Assembly: GCF_002056795.1 (NCBI RefSeq)
Contig: NZ_CP020104.1
Span: forward strand, 5,651,501 to 5,715,500
DNA from: Spirosoma aerolatum
GTDB lineage: Bacteria > Bacteroidota > Bacteroidia > Cytophagales > Spirosomataceae
Length of the DNA stretch: 64,000 nucleotides
Reading direction: 5' to 3'
The translations under genes and the position numbers were made by a program. Numbering within the stretch: the stretch's first letter is position 1; every line of letters starts with the position of its first letter. Below are positions 45,987 through 54,169 of this stretch, piece after piece. The notes under the pieces are model-generated. The model made no database searches, was not told the origin of the DNA, and saw only the letters and a list, made by a program, of their open reading frames with translations.

Positions 45987-47315
45987 TTAAACGGTAGTAA
46001 ACCCGTCAATCACCTCCCGAATTGCCTTTGCTTTCAACAGGCATTCTTCCCATTCCTGTACGGGATCGGCATCATAGGTGATCGCACTGCCTACTGAGAA
46101 AGACGCATACCGATTTTGCGCATTGTAGAGAAGCGTGCGGATAACCACACTGAAATCAAAATCGCCTTCAGGTGTAACGAAACCAATAGCGCCCGAATAA
46201 ACTCCTCGCCTGCTTACCTCCAGTTCATCGATCAACTCCATGGCCCGGATTTTGGGAGCGCCAGTCATGCTCCCCATCGGAAAAGCATGCCGAATAGCCT
46301 CGGCCCAGCTTACGCCTTCACGCAGCGTTGCCGAAACCGTCGAAATCATTTGATACACTTGCTGAAAGCCGTAAATGCCGAATAGTTCATCCACCTGCAC
46401 TGATCCGGTTTTAGCACTACGAGCCAGATCGTTACGCACCAGATCCACAATCATCAGGTTTTCGGCCCGCTCTTTTTCCGATTGCAGCAATTGAGTACGA
46501 AGCAGGCTATCTTCGTCCGGTGTTTTCCCCCGCCTGATGGTTCCTTTTATGGGCTGCGATAAAACGTTTTGGCCTTCTTTTTTCAGAAATCGCTCGGGCG
46601 ATGCACCCATAATGTAGCGCTCACCGATTTTCAAAAAATTAGAAAAAGGCATGGGAGATCGCAGGTTCAGAGCGCGGTAAATCGTCAATGGATCCAGTTG
46701 GATGGCTTCGGCAAAAAACTCGATGCAATAATTCAGTTCATATACATCGCCCGCCAGAATATGCTGCTGAATACGACGCACGTTGGTCAGGTAGTCCTCA
46801 TAAGAAACCCGACACTGAATAGCAGAGGAAATAGCAGACGATGAAGGTGCGGAGATGGGGGCTGGCTGGAAACGTACGATTTGTTGCCACAAGTCCTGAG
46901 CGTTCCCGTTCCCACGAACGCACACTTGACCAGCCTGGCTGTCAGACGCGTCGAAGTCAATAACCCAGGTAGGTTCAACAAAATAAATATCCGGAAAACC
47001 TAACCGATTCGGGTTGCGGCTTTCCAGTGCCTCAAGCTGATTTTTCAGATCATACCCTAAATACCCAACCAGATAGGAAGGATGTCTGACATGTGCGTCA
47101 GCTAATGTACCCAACGCATCACCCTCGGGAAACGAAATGACCCGTTCCGCCCCGACAAAGAGTCGGTTGGGAAACGGGTCATTCGGATAGATACTATTGT
47201 TATTGGCTAACGAAGCGACAAAATCAACTGAATCGTTCTGCTGACTAACAGCCCAGGCCAATGCCTGCCAACGAATCGCCTGAATGTCGTCAACGTCTAT
47301 ACGCAACACATTCAT
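45987..47315 (-). CDS. pabB: Aminodeoxychorismate synthase component I
   Basis: 442 residues. The chorismate-binding domain covers the C-terminal two thirds, with 'QPIKGTIRRGKTPDED', 'LIVDLVRNDLAR'-like 'MIVDLVRNDLARSAKTG' and 'MGSMTGAPKIRAMELIDE'. The Lys in 'PIKGT' is the residue that separates PabB from anthranilate synthase (TrpE), which has Ala at that place. It joins ammonia to chorismate to form aminodeoxychorismate for folate. No glutamine amidotransferase gene (pabA) is next to it. It starts 3 bases after the NYN-domain gene stops, so the two are in one operon even though their jobs look unrelated. Confidence 0.88.
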   Translation of the reverse strand: MNVLRIDVDDIQAIRWQALAWAVSQQNDSVDFVASLANNNSIYPNDPFPNRLFVGAERVISFPEGDALGTLADAHVRHPSYLVGYLGYDLKNQLEALESRNPNRLGFPDIYFVEPTWVIDFDASDSQAGQVCVRGNGNAQDLWQQIVRFQPAPISAPSSSAISSAIQCRVSYEDYLTNVRRIQQHILAGDVYELNYCIEFFAEAIQLDPLTIYRALNLRSPMPFSNFLKIGERYIMGASPERFLKKEGQNVLSQPIKGTIRRGKTPDEDSLLRTQLLQSEKERAENLMIVDLVRNDLARSAKTGSVQVDELFGIYGFQQVYQMISTVSATLREGVSWAEAIRHAFPMGSMTGAPKIRAMELIDELEVSRRGVYSGAIGFVTPEGDFDFSVVIRTLLYNAQNRYASFSVGSAITYDADPVQEWEECLLKAKAIREVIDGFTTV

Positions 47316-47318
47316 ACC

Positions 47319-48326
47319 TTACGGACGTAATAACCGAACATCAATAGCAATGTCTTTTCCTTCGGCATTCTGACCAATTGAAAATTCAACCTCGTCGTCA
47401 ACCTGCAATTCATTGAAATCGGTATCGACTAAACTCGTGTAGTGGAAAAACAGGTTGTTGGGCGGAAAATTCACAAAACCATAGCCTGTTTTGAGGCTAC
47501 GAATGGTGCTGATCTTGCGCCCTTCCAGGTCACCGTCAGCCACATTGTAATTAGGCTCTAACGATGAATCGTAGTCGTAATCACTTTCCATCGACAACGA
47601 ACTGCCATAACTCATACCATTTGTATAGCTATTGCCGTTTCCAGTAACGGTAGAAAAAGTAGGCCGGGGCGTCTGTTTAACAAATAAATTTTGGATCACC
47701 ATATCGTTCCGACGGCTGCGGTCATCAATAATGCCATGCATAGCCACCGGATAAGACACCTCTTCGAGCAAATCCTGGGATGTGCGCGTTACTTGTTTTT
47801 CGCCCTGTTCATTCAGGAATTCGAAATCCCAGCTCAATACCATAATTCGGGAGCCCAGGGTGTTAAGCTTTCGAATGAGCGGCACATAGTCCCCATCGGA
47901 TGTGATCAATACGACTACATCAAACTTTTTATACTGAGCCAGCTCAAATGCTTCAAGCGCAAGCCATACATCGATTCCTTTTTCCTGCCGGTATCCCTGA
48001 TACGTTTTGACAGGCAGGTAATGCGTTACGACTCCTTCGGACATAAGAATATCGTCGAAGAGCCGATCATAAAAAAGTTGATTACCGCGTTGATTTGCCT
48101 CATGGGCATTCAGTCGACCACGGAAATAGTGTGCATCTACAATCTGACACAGACGCTCATTCACCCCTTCTTCCTCTGCTACCTGACGGCGAATAAACGC
48201 GTGCAGCCCTGAAATACTGATACGGCTACGACGTTCGTGCGAATAATTATAGTAGTTGCTTACATGTAGAAAATAATTACCGTCATAGAAAACCCCAATA
48301 CGGGTTAATCTGGATTCTGCTGGCAT
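47319..48326 (-). CDS. NYN-domain RNase-like protein with C-terminal cold-shock-like domain
   Basis: 335 residues. Residues about 1-195 are a NYN (PIN-like) domain of the LabA type, with acidic metal-binding motifs 'GVFYDGNYF' and 'LITSDGDYVPLI'. After a low-complexity linker rich in Ser, Tyr and Asn (about 220-265), the C-terminal 65 residues resemble an OB-fold cold-shock domain ('LKTGYGFVNFPPNNLFFHYTSL', split as residues 280-301). This suggests a nuclease that binds RNA through the cold-shock part. It is first in an operon with pabB, 3 bases apart. The target RNAs are unknown. Confidence 0.85.
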   Translation of the reverse strand: MPAESRLTRIGVFYDGNYFLHVSNYYNYSHERRSRISISGLHAFIRRQVAEEEGVNERLCQIVDAHYFRGRLNAHEANQRGNQLFYDRLFDDILMSEGVVTHYLPVKTYQGYRQEKGIDVWLALEAFELAQYKKFDVVVLITSDGDYVPLIRKLNTLGSRIMVLSWDFEFLNEQGEKQVTRTSQDLLEEVSYPVAMHGIIDDRSRRNDMVIQNLFVKQTPRPTFSTVTGNGNSYTNGMSYGSSLSMESDYDYDSSLEPNYNVADGDLEGRKISTIRSLKTGYGFVNFPPNNLFFHYTSLVDTDFNELQVDDEVEFSIGQNAEGKDIAIDVRLLRP

Positions 48327-48667
48327 GCTGTACTTAAATGTTTATAATTGTATGATTATGTAAGAGAAAAATTCTTTTAATTATCCTTTTATGGGGCTGA
48401 TTGGTGGTATATGGATACTATAACTACGAAAAAAATGATTTATCAAATTCTATTTTAATCGTATTCAATACTACTCAAAAACAAGTTACTTAAATTTTAA
48501 GCACTACACTTTATTGTATAGACTTTATTAATTATTGTAGGTAACAAAGAAAAAGAAGAATCAGTGTAGGAAAGACCAATATTGTATAAATAATACTCTG
48601 CAAACATAACAATTTTTTAGATGCATACTACCCTACCCCTATCTTTGCCAGCTCATTCCTGCTCGCT
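48327..48667 (+). promoter_or_regulatory. 341-base A/T-rich divergent region with a hisB -7 box
   Basis: This gap separates the minus-strand NYN gene from hisB. It is far richer in A and T than the neighbouring genes. TATCTTTG at 48640-48647 matches TAnnTTTG exactly, 20 bases before the hisB ATG. No attenuator, T-box or other leader structure could be made out, and the NYN promoter was not identified. Confidence 0.5.
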
Positions 48668-49816
48668 ATGCAAAAAATATTATTCATCGACCGTGACGGC
48701 ACCCTCATTATTGAGCCGCAACCCGATCAACAGGTCGATTCGTTAGCCAAGCTTGATTATATACCCAAAGCGATTTCGGCAATGCGTAAAATAGCCGAAG
48801 AAACAGATTTTCAACTGGTTATGGTCACCAATCAGGATGGGCTTGGCACTGATTCATTCCCTGAAGATACTTTCTGGCCTGCCCACAACAAAATGCTGGC
48901 CACCTTCGCCGGAGAAAATGTCAACTTCAAGGCGGTTCACATTGACCGTCACTTCCCGCGCGATAACTCCCCCACGCGGAAACCGGGTATAGGCATGCTG
49001 ACCGGCTATTTCTCACCCGATTACAACCTGGCCAACAGTTTTGTGATTGGTGATCGGCTCACGGATGTACAGTTAGCCATTAACCTGGGCGCTAAAGCAA
49101 TCCTGTTTCTTCCACCCAATGGACTGGCTACGGTACAAGCTGCCGATGTGTCGGGCATGACCCCAGCTATGCAAGACGCTATTGCCCTAACGACCGATAA
49201 CTGGGATCAGATTTACGAATTTTTACGCTTACCTGCCCGAACAGCCACTGTAGAACGGAATACCAAAGAGACACAAATTCGTGTCGATCTGAATCTGGAT
49301 GGCTCAGGGAAAGCCGATATTCATACGGGGCTGGGCTTTTTTGATCACATGCTCGACCAGGTTGCCAAACATTCGGGGGCAAACCTGGCCATTCATGTCA
49401 ATGGCGACCTGCATATTGATGAGCATCATACCATTGAAGATACAGCGCTGGCCCTTGGGGAAGCCTACCGTCGTGCGCTGGGCGATAAGCGGGGCATTAG
49501 CCGATATGGTTTTTTACTCCCGATGGATGAAGCACTGGCTCAGGTCGGTATCGATTTTTCGGGCCGTCCGTGGCTCGTTTGGGATGCGGAATTTCGACGT
49601 GAAAAAATCGGGGATATGCCTACCGAAATGTTTTTTCATTTCTTCAAATCATTCTCAGATACAGCACTTTGCAATCTAAACATCAAGGTTGAAGGCGACA
49701 ATGAGCATCATAAAATCGAAGCTATTTTTAAAGCTTTTGCCAAAGCCATAAAAATGGCCGTCCGACGCGACATTAAAGAACTGGACAACCTGCCTAGTAC
49801 GAAAGGGGTTTTGTAA
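48668..49816 (+). CDS. hisB: Bifunctional histidinol-phosphatase/imidazoleglycerol-phosphate dehydratase
   Basis: 382 residues. Residues about 1-165 are a HAD phosphatase ('[12 protein letters not shown]' with the catalytic Asp pair, 'RKPGIGML', '[11 protein letters not shown]'). Residues about 190-382 are the dehydratase, with metal-binding His-rich motifs '[12 protein letters not shown]', '[12 protein letters not shown]' and '[14 protein letters not shown]'. It performs steps 7 and 9 of histidine synthesis in the cytoplasm. No other his gene is adjacent, so histidine genes are scattered or grouped elsewhere. The fused form is normal in Bacteroidota and enterobacteria. Confidence 0.96.
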   Translation: MQKILFIDRDGTLIIEPQPDQQVDSLAKLDYIPKAISAMRKIAEETDFQLVMVTNQDGLGTDSFPEDTFWPAHNKMLATFAGENVNFKAVHIDRHFPRDNSPTRKPGIGMLTGYFSPDYNLANSFVIGDRLTDVQLAINLGAKAILFLPPNGLATVQAADVSGMTPAMQDAIALTTDNWDQIYEFLRLPARTATVERNTKETQIRVDLNLDGSGKADIHTGLGFFDHMLDQVAKHSGANLAIHVNGDLHIDEHHTIEDTALALGEAYRRALGDKRGISRYGFLLPMDEALAQVGIDFSGRPWLVWDAEFRREKIGDMPTEMFFHFFKSFSDTALCNLNIKVEGDNEHHKIEAIFKAFAKAIKMAVRRDIKELDNLPSTKGVL

Positions 49817-49941
49817 GTGCAGCGCCGTCGGTTATGACTCGCCAGCTTTTGCACCTATAATTGACGAACGACTATCGGTCTACGGCTGTTAATATCGACT
49901 TTTCCTATTACTTTTGCATCTGAATTCAACCGAACATCGAC

Positions 49942-50043
49942 ATGGATTTATCAACTCCTTTGACCATTCTGTTCTACGTCGTTCTGCTAACCGCTTCGTT
50001 TATTACGGGTCGGTGGCTGGAGCGCAATGACCGGAAGTATTAA
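49942..50043 (+). CDS. 33-residue single-helix membrane peptide
   Basis: A short open frame reads MDLSTPLTILFYVVLLTASF and ends 'GRWLERNDRKY'. One hydrophobic helix (about 6-22) is followed by a positively charged tail, the normal form of small inner-membrane peptides. It begins 125 bases after hisB and stops 5 bases before a 23-bp perfect hairpin, as a real gene would. 'TTTTGCATCTG' about 20 bases upstream could hold a weak promoter. No family was recognised. Confidence 0.5.
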   Translation: MDLSTPLTILFYVVLLTASFITGRWLERNDRKY

Positions 50044-50048
50044 TTCCC

Positions 50049-50121
50049 GTCGAAATAGATCAATCACTCAGCAGCAGGTCTTTCAACCAGAATCACTACT
50101 GAGTGATTGATCTATTTCGAC
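50049..50121 (+). terminator. 23-bp perfect hairpin behind the small peptide gene
   Basis: Bases 50049-50071 are the exact reverse complement of 50099-50121, with a 27-base loop. It starts 5 bases after the small peptide stop and ends 11 bases before the acyltransferase start at 50133, so it could end one transcript or limit translation of the next. Confidence 0.7.
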
Positions 50122-50132
50122 TATCGACTCCT

Positions 50133-50699
50133 ATGCTCAGTGCCTTTGCACGTTGGTTGTTTAAAATTGCTGGTTGGCAATTAGTAGGTCCCATCCCTAA
50201 TCTATCCAAAGCCATTTGGGTGGTTGCTTCTCATACCACTAACTGGGATTTTTTCGTGGGACTCGGTGCCCGGGCAGCCACTCGCGTCTGGATTCAATAC
50301 CTTGCTAAAAGTTCACTGTTTACATGGTATGCCGGTTGGCTTTTTCGGGCTCTTGGTGGCAAGCCTGTTTACCGTGACAGATCGCACAATTTGGTCGATG
50401 TCATCGCAGACGTTTTTGACCAAAATCATTATCTACATATTTGTATTGCTCCGGAAGGGACCCGAAGTAATGTTAAAAAGCTGAAAACCGGCTTTTATTA
50501 CATCGCCTTAAAAGCAAACGTTCCCTTAATACTGACGGGCTTCGATTGGCCCCGTAAGCAGGTCATTCTCAGTGAACCCCTCTATGTAACGGGCAATTAT
50601 GAGGCTGATATGGTTCCTTTTTACGCGTTTTTCTCATCTATACACGGCATCAAGAAGGACTGGCTAACGCAATGGGAAGAAACAGGCATTATTGAGTAA
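50133..50699 (+). CDS. 1-acyl-sn-glycerol-3-phosphate acyltransferase-like (PlsC family)
   Basis: 188 residues from ATG 50133. An upstream ATG at 50103 lies inside the right arm of the preceding hairpin and adds ten residues with no family match. The catalytic motif is H-x4-D in 'VASHTTNWDFF', and 'APEGTRSNVKKLKTGFYYIA' holds the substrate-binding EGTRS block. It transfers an acyl chain to a glycerol phosphate or similar acceptor at the membrane. The protein is shorter than classic PlsC, typical of the small lysophospholipid acyltransferase-like group in Bacteroidota. Confidence 0.85.
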   Translation: MLSAFARWLFKIAGWQLVGPIPNLSKAIWVVASHTTNWDFFVGLGARAATRVWIQYLAKSSLFTWYAGWLFRALGGKPVYRDRSHNLVDVIADVFDQNHYLHICIAPEGTRSNVKKLKTGFYYIALKANVPLILTGFDWPRKQVILSEPLYVTGNYEADMVPFYAFFSSIHGIKKDWLTQWEETGIIE

Positions 50700-50712
50700 T
50701 AGCTAGTAGTTG

Positions 50713-50771
50713 TTGTAACGCGGACGATTCGCCGTTGCTATGGAAGTCCGCGATTTTCACCCGCGTTACAA
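50713..50771. terminator. Nested alternative hairpins between convergent genes
   Basis: TTGTAACGCGG (50713-50723) pairs with CCGCGTTACAA (50761-50771). Inside, CGCGGAC (50719-50725) can instead pair with GTCCGCG (50746-50752). The two stems share bases, so they exclude each other. The element lies between the acyltransferase (+) and the decarboxylase (-). Confidence 0.6.
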
Positions 50772-50786
50772 TACGGTTATCATTGG

Positions 50787-51938
50787 TTAACTCAGCCGGT
50801 CTTTGAAGCTTTCGTAACCATACGTTCGCACGAGTTGGAATGTCTCATCCTCTTTCCATATCCCTATGGAAGGTAGATTGACGCCATTGAAGGTCGTGGT
50901 TTTGACCATCGTGTAATGAATCATATCATCGAACACGATTTTATCGCCCACCTGCAAGGGGGAATCAAACGAATAATCGCCCATAAAGTCACCCGCCAGG
51001 CATGTCATGCCACCCAGCCGATAAGTAGGCTTACCAGCCACTGGTTCATGATAGGAATGGATGATGCGAGGCTTATAGGGCATTTCGAGTGTGTCGGGCA
51101 TATGAGCCGCAAACGATGTATCCAGAACGGCGACATGAATTCCCTGACTATCCAGCACATCCAGCACGGTCGATACCAGAACGCCCGTTTGCCAAGCAAT
51201 GGCCGACCCCGGTTCCAGAATCACATCGACATTGTATTTCTGCCGGAAAGCGCTTAACAGACCAATGAGGTGTGCGGTATCGTACCCTTCGCGGGTCATG
51301 AGATGCCCTCCACCAAAATTGACCCATTTCACCTGATGCAGCAAATCCGCAAACCGCGCTTCAAAGGCCTGAAGTGTCCGTTCAAGGGTAAAGGAGTCGT
51401 TTTCGCAAAGGGTATGAAAATGAATCCCTTCCAGTCCGTCGGGCAGCTGATCGGGCAACTGATCACGAGTAGCACCCAGCCGCGAACCGGGCACACAGGG
51501 GTTATACATTTCCGTAGCCACTTCGGAATACTGCGGATTGACACGGATACCGCACGATACCCGCCCAACGGCCCGATCGTTAAATCGCTCCCACTGGCCC
51601 CATGAATTAAACGTGAGGTGGCTGCTACGGTCTACCACTTCGTCGAATTCATCATCCCGGTAAGCCGGTATGTAGGTATGCGCTTTCACGCCCATGTAGT
51701 CGTTGACGAGTTTAATCTCGTTGAGCGAACTAGCCGTAGCCCCACTCAGGTATTCGCGTACTAATGGGAAGGCACTGTACATCGAAAATCCTTTCAGGGC
51801 CAGAATAATGGTTACTCCAGCCGCCTTCTGAACAGAGTCGATGAGTTCAAGATTTCGGCGGAGTTTAGCTTCTTCAAGAATAAAACAGGGCGACGGAATC
51901 GCCGGATCGGACAGGTGTTGCAGCAGATTGGTATTCAT
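50787..51938 (-). CDS. nspC: Carboxy(nor)spermidine decarboxylase
   Basis: 383 residues, a fold III PLP enzyme of the alanine racemase-like barrel group. The PLP Lys is in 'IILALKGFSMYSAF', and later motifs are 'EGIHFHTLCEND', 'VNFGGGHLMTREGYD', 'ILEPGSAIAWQTG' and 'GMTCLAGDFMGDY', typical of NspC. It removes CO2 from carboxyspermidine or carboxynorspermidine, the last step of the alternative polyamine route, and works with the dehydrogenase encoded at 54170-55384. The two genes are on the same strand, separated by three envelope genes. Whether the product is spermidine or norspermidine cannot be read from the sequence. Confidence 0.9.
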   Translation of the reverse strand: MNTNLLQHLSDPAIPSPCFILEEAKLRRNLELIDSVQKAAGVTIILALKGFSMYSAFPLVREYLSGATASSLNEIKLVNDYMGVKAHTYIPAYRDDEFDEVVDRSSHLTFNSWGQWERFNDRAVGRVSCGIRVNPQYSEVATEMYNPCVPGSRLGATRDQLPDQLPDGLEGIHFHTLCENDSFTLERTLQAFEARFADLLHQVKWVNFGGGHLMTREGYDTAHLIGLLSAFRQKYNVDVILEPGSAIAWQTGVLVSTVLDVLDSQGIHVAVLDTSFAAHMPDTLEMPYKPRIIHSYHEPVAGKPTYRLGGMTCLAGDFMGDYSFDSPLQVGDKIVFDDMIHYTMVKTTTFNGVNLPSIGIWKEDETFQLVRTYGYESFKDRLS

Positions 51939-51968
51939 ACCGCAAAGGTAGGCAAAGGCAAATGAATG

Positions 51969-52391
51969 TCATTTACGTTTGTCTGAATCCATCCCAAAAG
52001 CGATCGGCAAATAATACTTCACCCGGATTGGTTCTCCTGATTGCTTTCCGGGTTCCCAGCAGGGCATGGCCTGAACCGCCCGAATGGATTCTTCATCGCA
52101 TCCATAGCCAAGTTCTTTCAGTAGCCGAATATCGGTCAGGCTACCATCTTTTTCAACAATGAACGACACAAAAACCCGACCTTTTATCTTCTCTTTTTGA
52201 GCCGTTGACGGGTAACGTACCATCGCCTGTAGGTAGCCGGTCAACGATTTAGACCCACCCGGAAACGCTGGTGCGCTTTCAACAATTGTATACACTGTTG
52301 TATCGGTTTTATGTATCGTTTGTCCATGGGCATTTGGCACAGACAGAATAAACAAACTAATGATCAGCAAGGCAGTAGTGATAGAGTGCAT
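51969..52391 (-). CDS. Short energy transducer TonB-like protein
   Basis: 140 residues. A signal-like hydrophobic N-terminus ('ALLIISLFILSVPNAHGQ') is followed by a TonB C-terminal domain ('GRVFVSFIVEKDGSLTDIRLL', from about residue 69; 'GCDEESIRAVQAMPCWEPGKQ'). It has no proline-rich linker. The domain is very close in pattern to that of the full TonB 17 bases upstream, so one is likely a duplicate of the other. Without a membrane anchor it may act in the periplasm as a decoy or helper. Confidence 0.75.
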   Translation of the reverse strand: MHSITTALLIISLFILSVPNAHGQTIHKTDTTVYTIVESAPAFPGGSKSLTGYLQAMVRYPSTAQKEKIKGRVFVSFIVEKDGSLTDIRLLKELGYGCDEESIRAVQAMPCWEPGKQSGEPIRVKYYLPIAFGMDSDKRK

Positions 52392-52408
52392 GGCCCAGAG
52401 TGAACGAT

Positions 52409-53239
52409 TTATTCCAGCGTAAACGAAATGGGCAAATTGAATCTGACCCGCACCGCCCGGCCCGACTGTTTACCGGGTTTCCAAGGGGGCATTTTCTGCA
52501 TAACCCGAATGGCTTCTTCATCGCAACCGAAGCCGATGCCTTTCAGTACCTGAAGCTCGGCCAAGCTACCATCGGTATTGACCACAAAGCTGACATATAC
52601 TCTCCCCGAAACCCCTGCCGATGCGGCTGCACGCGGATAATTCAGGTTTTTACTCAGAAAGCTTCTCAAAGCATCCATCCCGCCGGGATACTCGGGCTGC
52701 TGCTCAACCCTTAAAAAAGGTGCTTCGGGGGCGGCTTCCACTTCAACAGCCTTCTCCTGAATGGTGGGTGCAGACGCTTCCGGTGCCAGTATTACCTCTT
52801 CGGCACCCGTCCCTTCGGCCGTTTCTGTACCCGATGTAGCGTCTTTTAATTGGTCGGTAGTGGGCGGCAGGTTTTCGTCGATCACTTCATCCTCAGGTCT
52901 CACTTCGGGAGGTAAATTTCGAACGGTATTGACTGCCGGAGCCGGTTCCGTTTTAGGTAACGTGATAGGAGGTTCCTCTATTTTCTCAGGCAGTTTCATC
53001 ATATCGGCTGAAATCATGACTTCCTGATCGGAGGCCATGGCTTTGGGCCAGAAATGATCATACAGGGCAGGCCCAGCCAATCCGGCTAAAAATAAACCGA
53101 CACCCAATCCTAATGCACGGCTGAGTGTCGGTCGATACTGTTGACGCAGAACAAATGCGCCATAAGCCTGATTACGGGCCTGAAAAATAATATCGTCGTA
53201 GGTAGGTGCTACGGGCAGAAATGCATCGGAGCGAAGCAT
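52409..53239 (-). CDS. Energy transducer TonB
   Basis: 276 residues. The cytoplasmic N-terminus contains 'YDDIIFQARNQAYGAFVLRQQY', from about residue 14, typical of Bacteroidota TonB. One membrane helix spans about 44-63, then comes a Pro/Glu-rich periplasmic linker (about 80-180) and the C-terminal domain ('GRVYVSFVVNTDGSLAELQVL', 'GCDEEAIRVMQKMPPWKPGKQ'). It carries energy from ExbB-ExbD to outer-membrane transporters. No exbBD is near. A 7-bp hairpin sits directly before its start codon (53241-53263). Confidence 0.88.
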   Translation of the reverse strand: MLRSDAFLPVAPTYDDIIFQARNQAYGAFVLRQQYRPTLSRALGLGVGLFLAGLAGPALYDHFWPKAMASDQEVMISADMMKLPEKIEEPPITLPKTEPAPAVNTVRNLPPEVRPEDEVIDENLPPTTDQLKDATSGTETAEGTGAEEVILAPEASAPTIQEKAVEVEAAPEAPFLRVEQQPEYPGGMDALRSFLSKNLNYPRAAASAGVSGRVYVSFVVNTDGSLAELQVLKGIGFGCDEEAIRVMQKMPPWKPGKQSGRAVRVRFNLPISFTLE

Positions 53240-53240
53240 A

Positions 53241-53263
53241 GCGGTAATTAGTTGGTTTACCGC
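53241..53263 (-). other. Hairpin touching the TonB start codon
   Basis: GCGGTAA (53241-53247) pairs with TTACCGC (53257-53263) over 9 bases. It begins one base before the TonB start codon, so in the minus-strand transcript it would cover the ribosome binding region. It may instead be a weak terminator of the upstream gene. Confidence 0.45.
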
Positions 53264-53298
53264 TTAGATGTGCGTCCGCACCGTATTCCACAATCCGG

Positions 53299-54081
53299 TC
53301 AGAAACTATCGTATTTCTGAACAAGTTGAATGGCGTCATTTTCGGCTTTAAAGCTCAAATCGGCCTGCTTCACGTACGCTTTCAGTTCATCTTTATGATC
53401 GCCTAATGCCTCAATCAGTGATTTATCGGAGAGTTTTACCTTCTCCAGAGTCAGGTCAGGCTTCAGGATGTAATAGGAGATCACATCCCGAAACTCGTCA
53501 TAGCGAACATTGTTCGAGTAAGGATTTTTATAATCGGCCTGTTTAAACGCCTTGGCAATCCGTTTCAGCAAGGCCGATTTTCCCTGGTAGAGTACTAGAA
53601 AATAGCCTTCTTTCAGGAGTTCATCACTGGTTTTAGCGGCTGGTATATGACGGAACACATAAAACTGACCGTCGCCATTTTTCAGTTGGAACGATTTCAC
53701 CTGGTCGGCATTAACGATGATTGAGTCATTTCCGGCCCAGGTCCGCAATAGAATCAGGTGCTGGCGGTAGGCATCGAATTTGATTGGCACATCTTTGTAA
53801 TGTTGCCCGGCCACCATTTCGATCTGTCCTTTATTCCAATCGGGCAAAAAATACGGTGTTCCACGCAATCCCTCGTACCGATGATCAATAGTATTGACCA
53901 TGGTATAGGGGCCTGCCCCCACAATCTGGCTGGTTGATTGATAGGTTTCGTACCCATTCCGCTGCGAATTGGGGTTGTACTGTGACTGATTGACGGACTT
54001 CGCTTTGGTCGAGTCAGGCTTCTGCGCATATACATTACCAAAGGAAGCCATTGCTAATACAAAAAGTACCAGACGTTTCAT
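53299..54081 (-). CDS. Exported protein of unknown function
   Basis: 260 residues with a signal peptide ('LVLFVLAMASFGNVYAQ'). The mature part is hydrophilic, with a Gln/Asn/Tyr-rich stretch (about 28-60) and a beta-rich middle ('IIVNADQVKSFQLKNGDGQFYVFRHI', about 118-143). No family was recognised. It is 59 bases upstream of tonB on the same strand, and all three envelope genes may share a transcript, which suggests a role in the cell envelope. Confidence 0.6.
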   Translation of the reverse strand: MKRLVLFVLAMASFGNVYAQKPDSTKAKSVNQSQYNPNSQRNGYETYQSTSQIVGAGPYTMVNTIDHRYEGLRGTPYFLPDWNKGQIEMVAGQHYKDVPIKFDAYRQHLILLRTWAGNDSIIVNADQVKSFQLKNGDGQFYVFRHIPAAKTSDELLKEGYFLVLYQGKSALLKRIAKAFKQADYKNPYSNNVRYDEFRDVISYYILKPDLTLEKVKLSDKSLIEALGDHKDELKAYVKQADLSFKAENDAIQLVQKYDSF

Positions 54082-54118
54082 AGGATGCGTGGTTTAGAAA
54101 TAGTTTGTCAAGTAACGA

Positions 54119-54149
54119 AAAATCCCGCCTTGATGTATGACGGGATTTT
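54119..54149 (-). terminator. Intrinsic terminator of the carboxyspermidine dehydrogenase gene
   Basis: AAAATCCCG (54119-54127) pairs with CGGGATTTT (54141-54149). On the minus strand the hairpin is followed by a run of T residues, 20 bases after the dehydrogenase stop. Confidence 0.8.
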
Positions 54150-54169
54150 CCAATTTTAAGAATTTTTAA

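Noticed and set aside
48327..48667. Histidine attenuator or T-box ahead of hisB
   Set aside because: No His-codon leader peptide, T-box or terminator could be found. The -7 box is only 20 bases before the gene, leaving no room for a leader.
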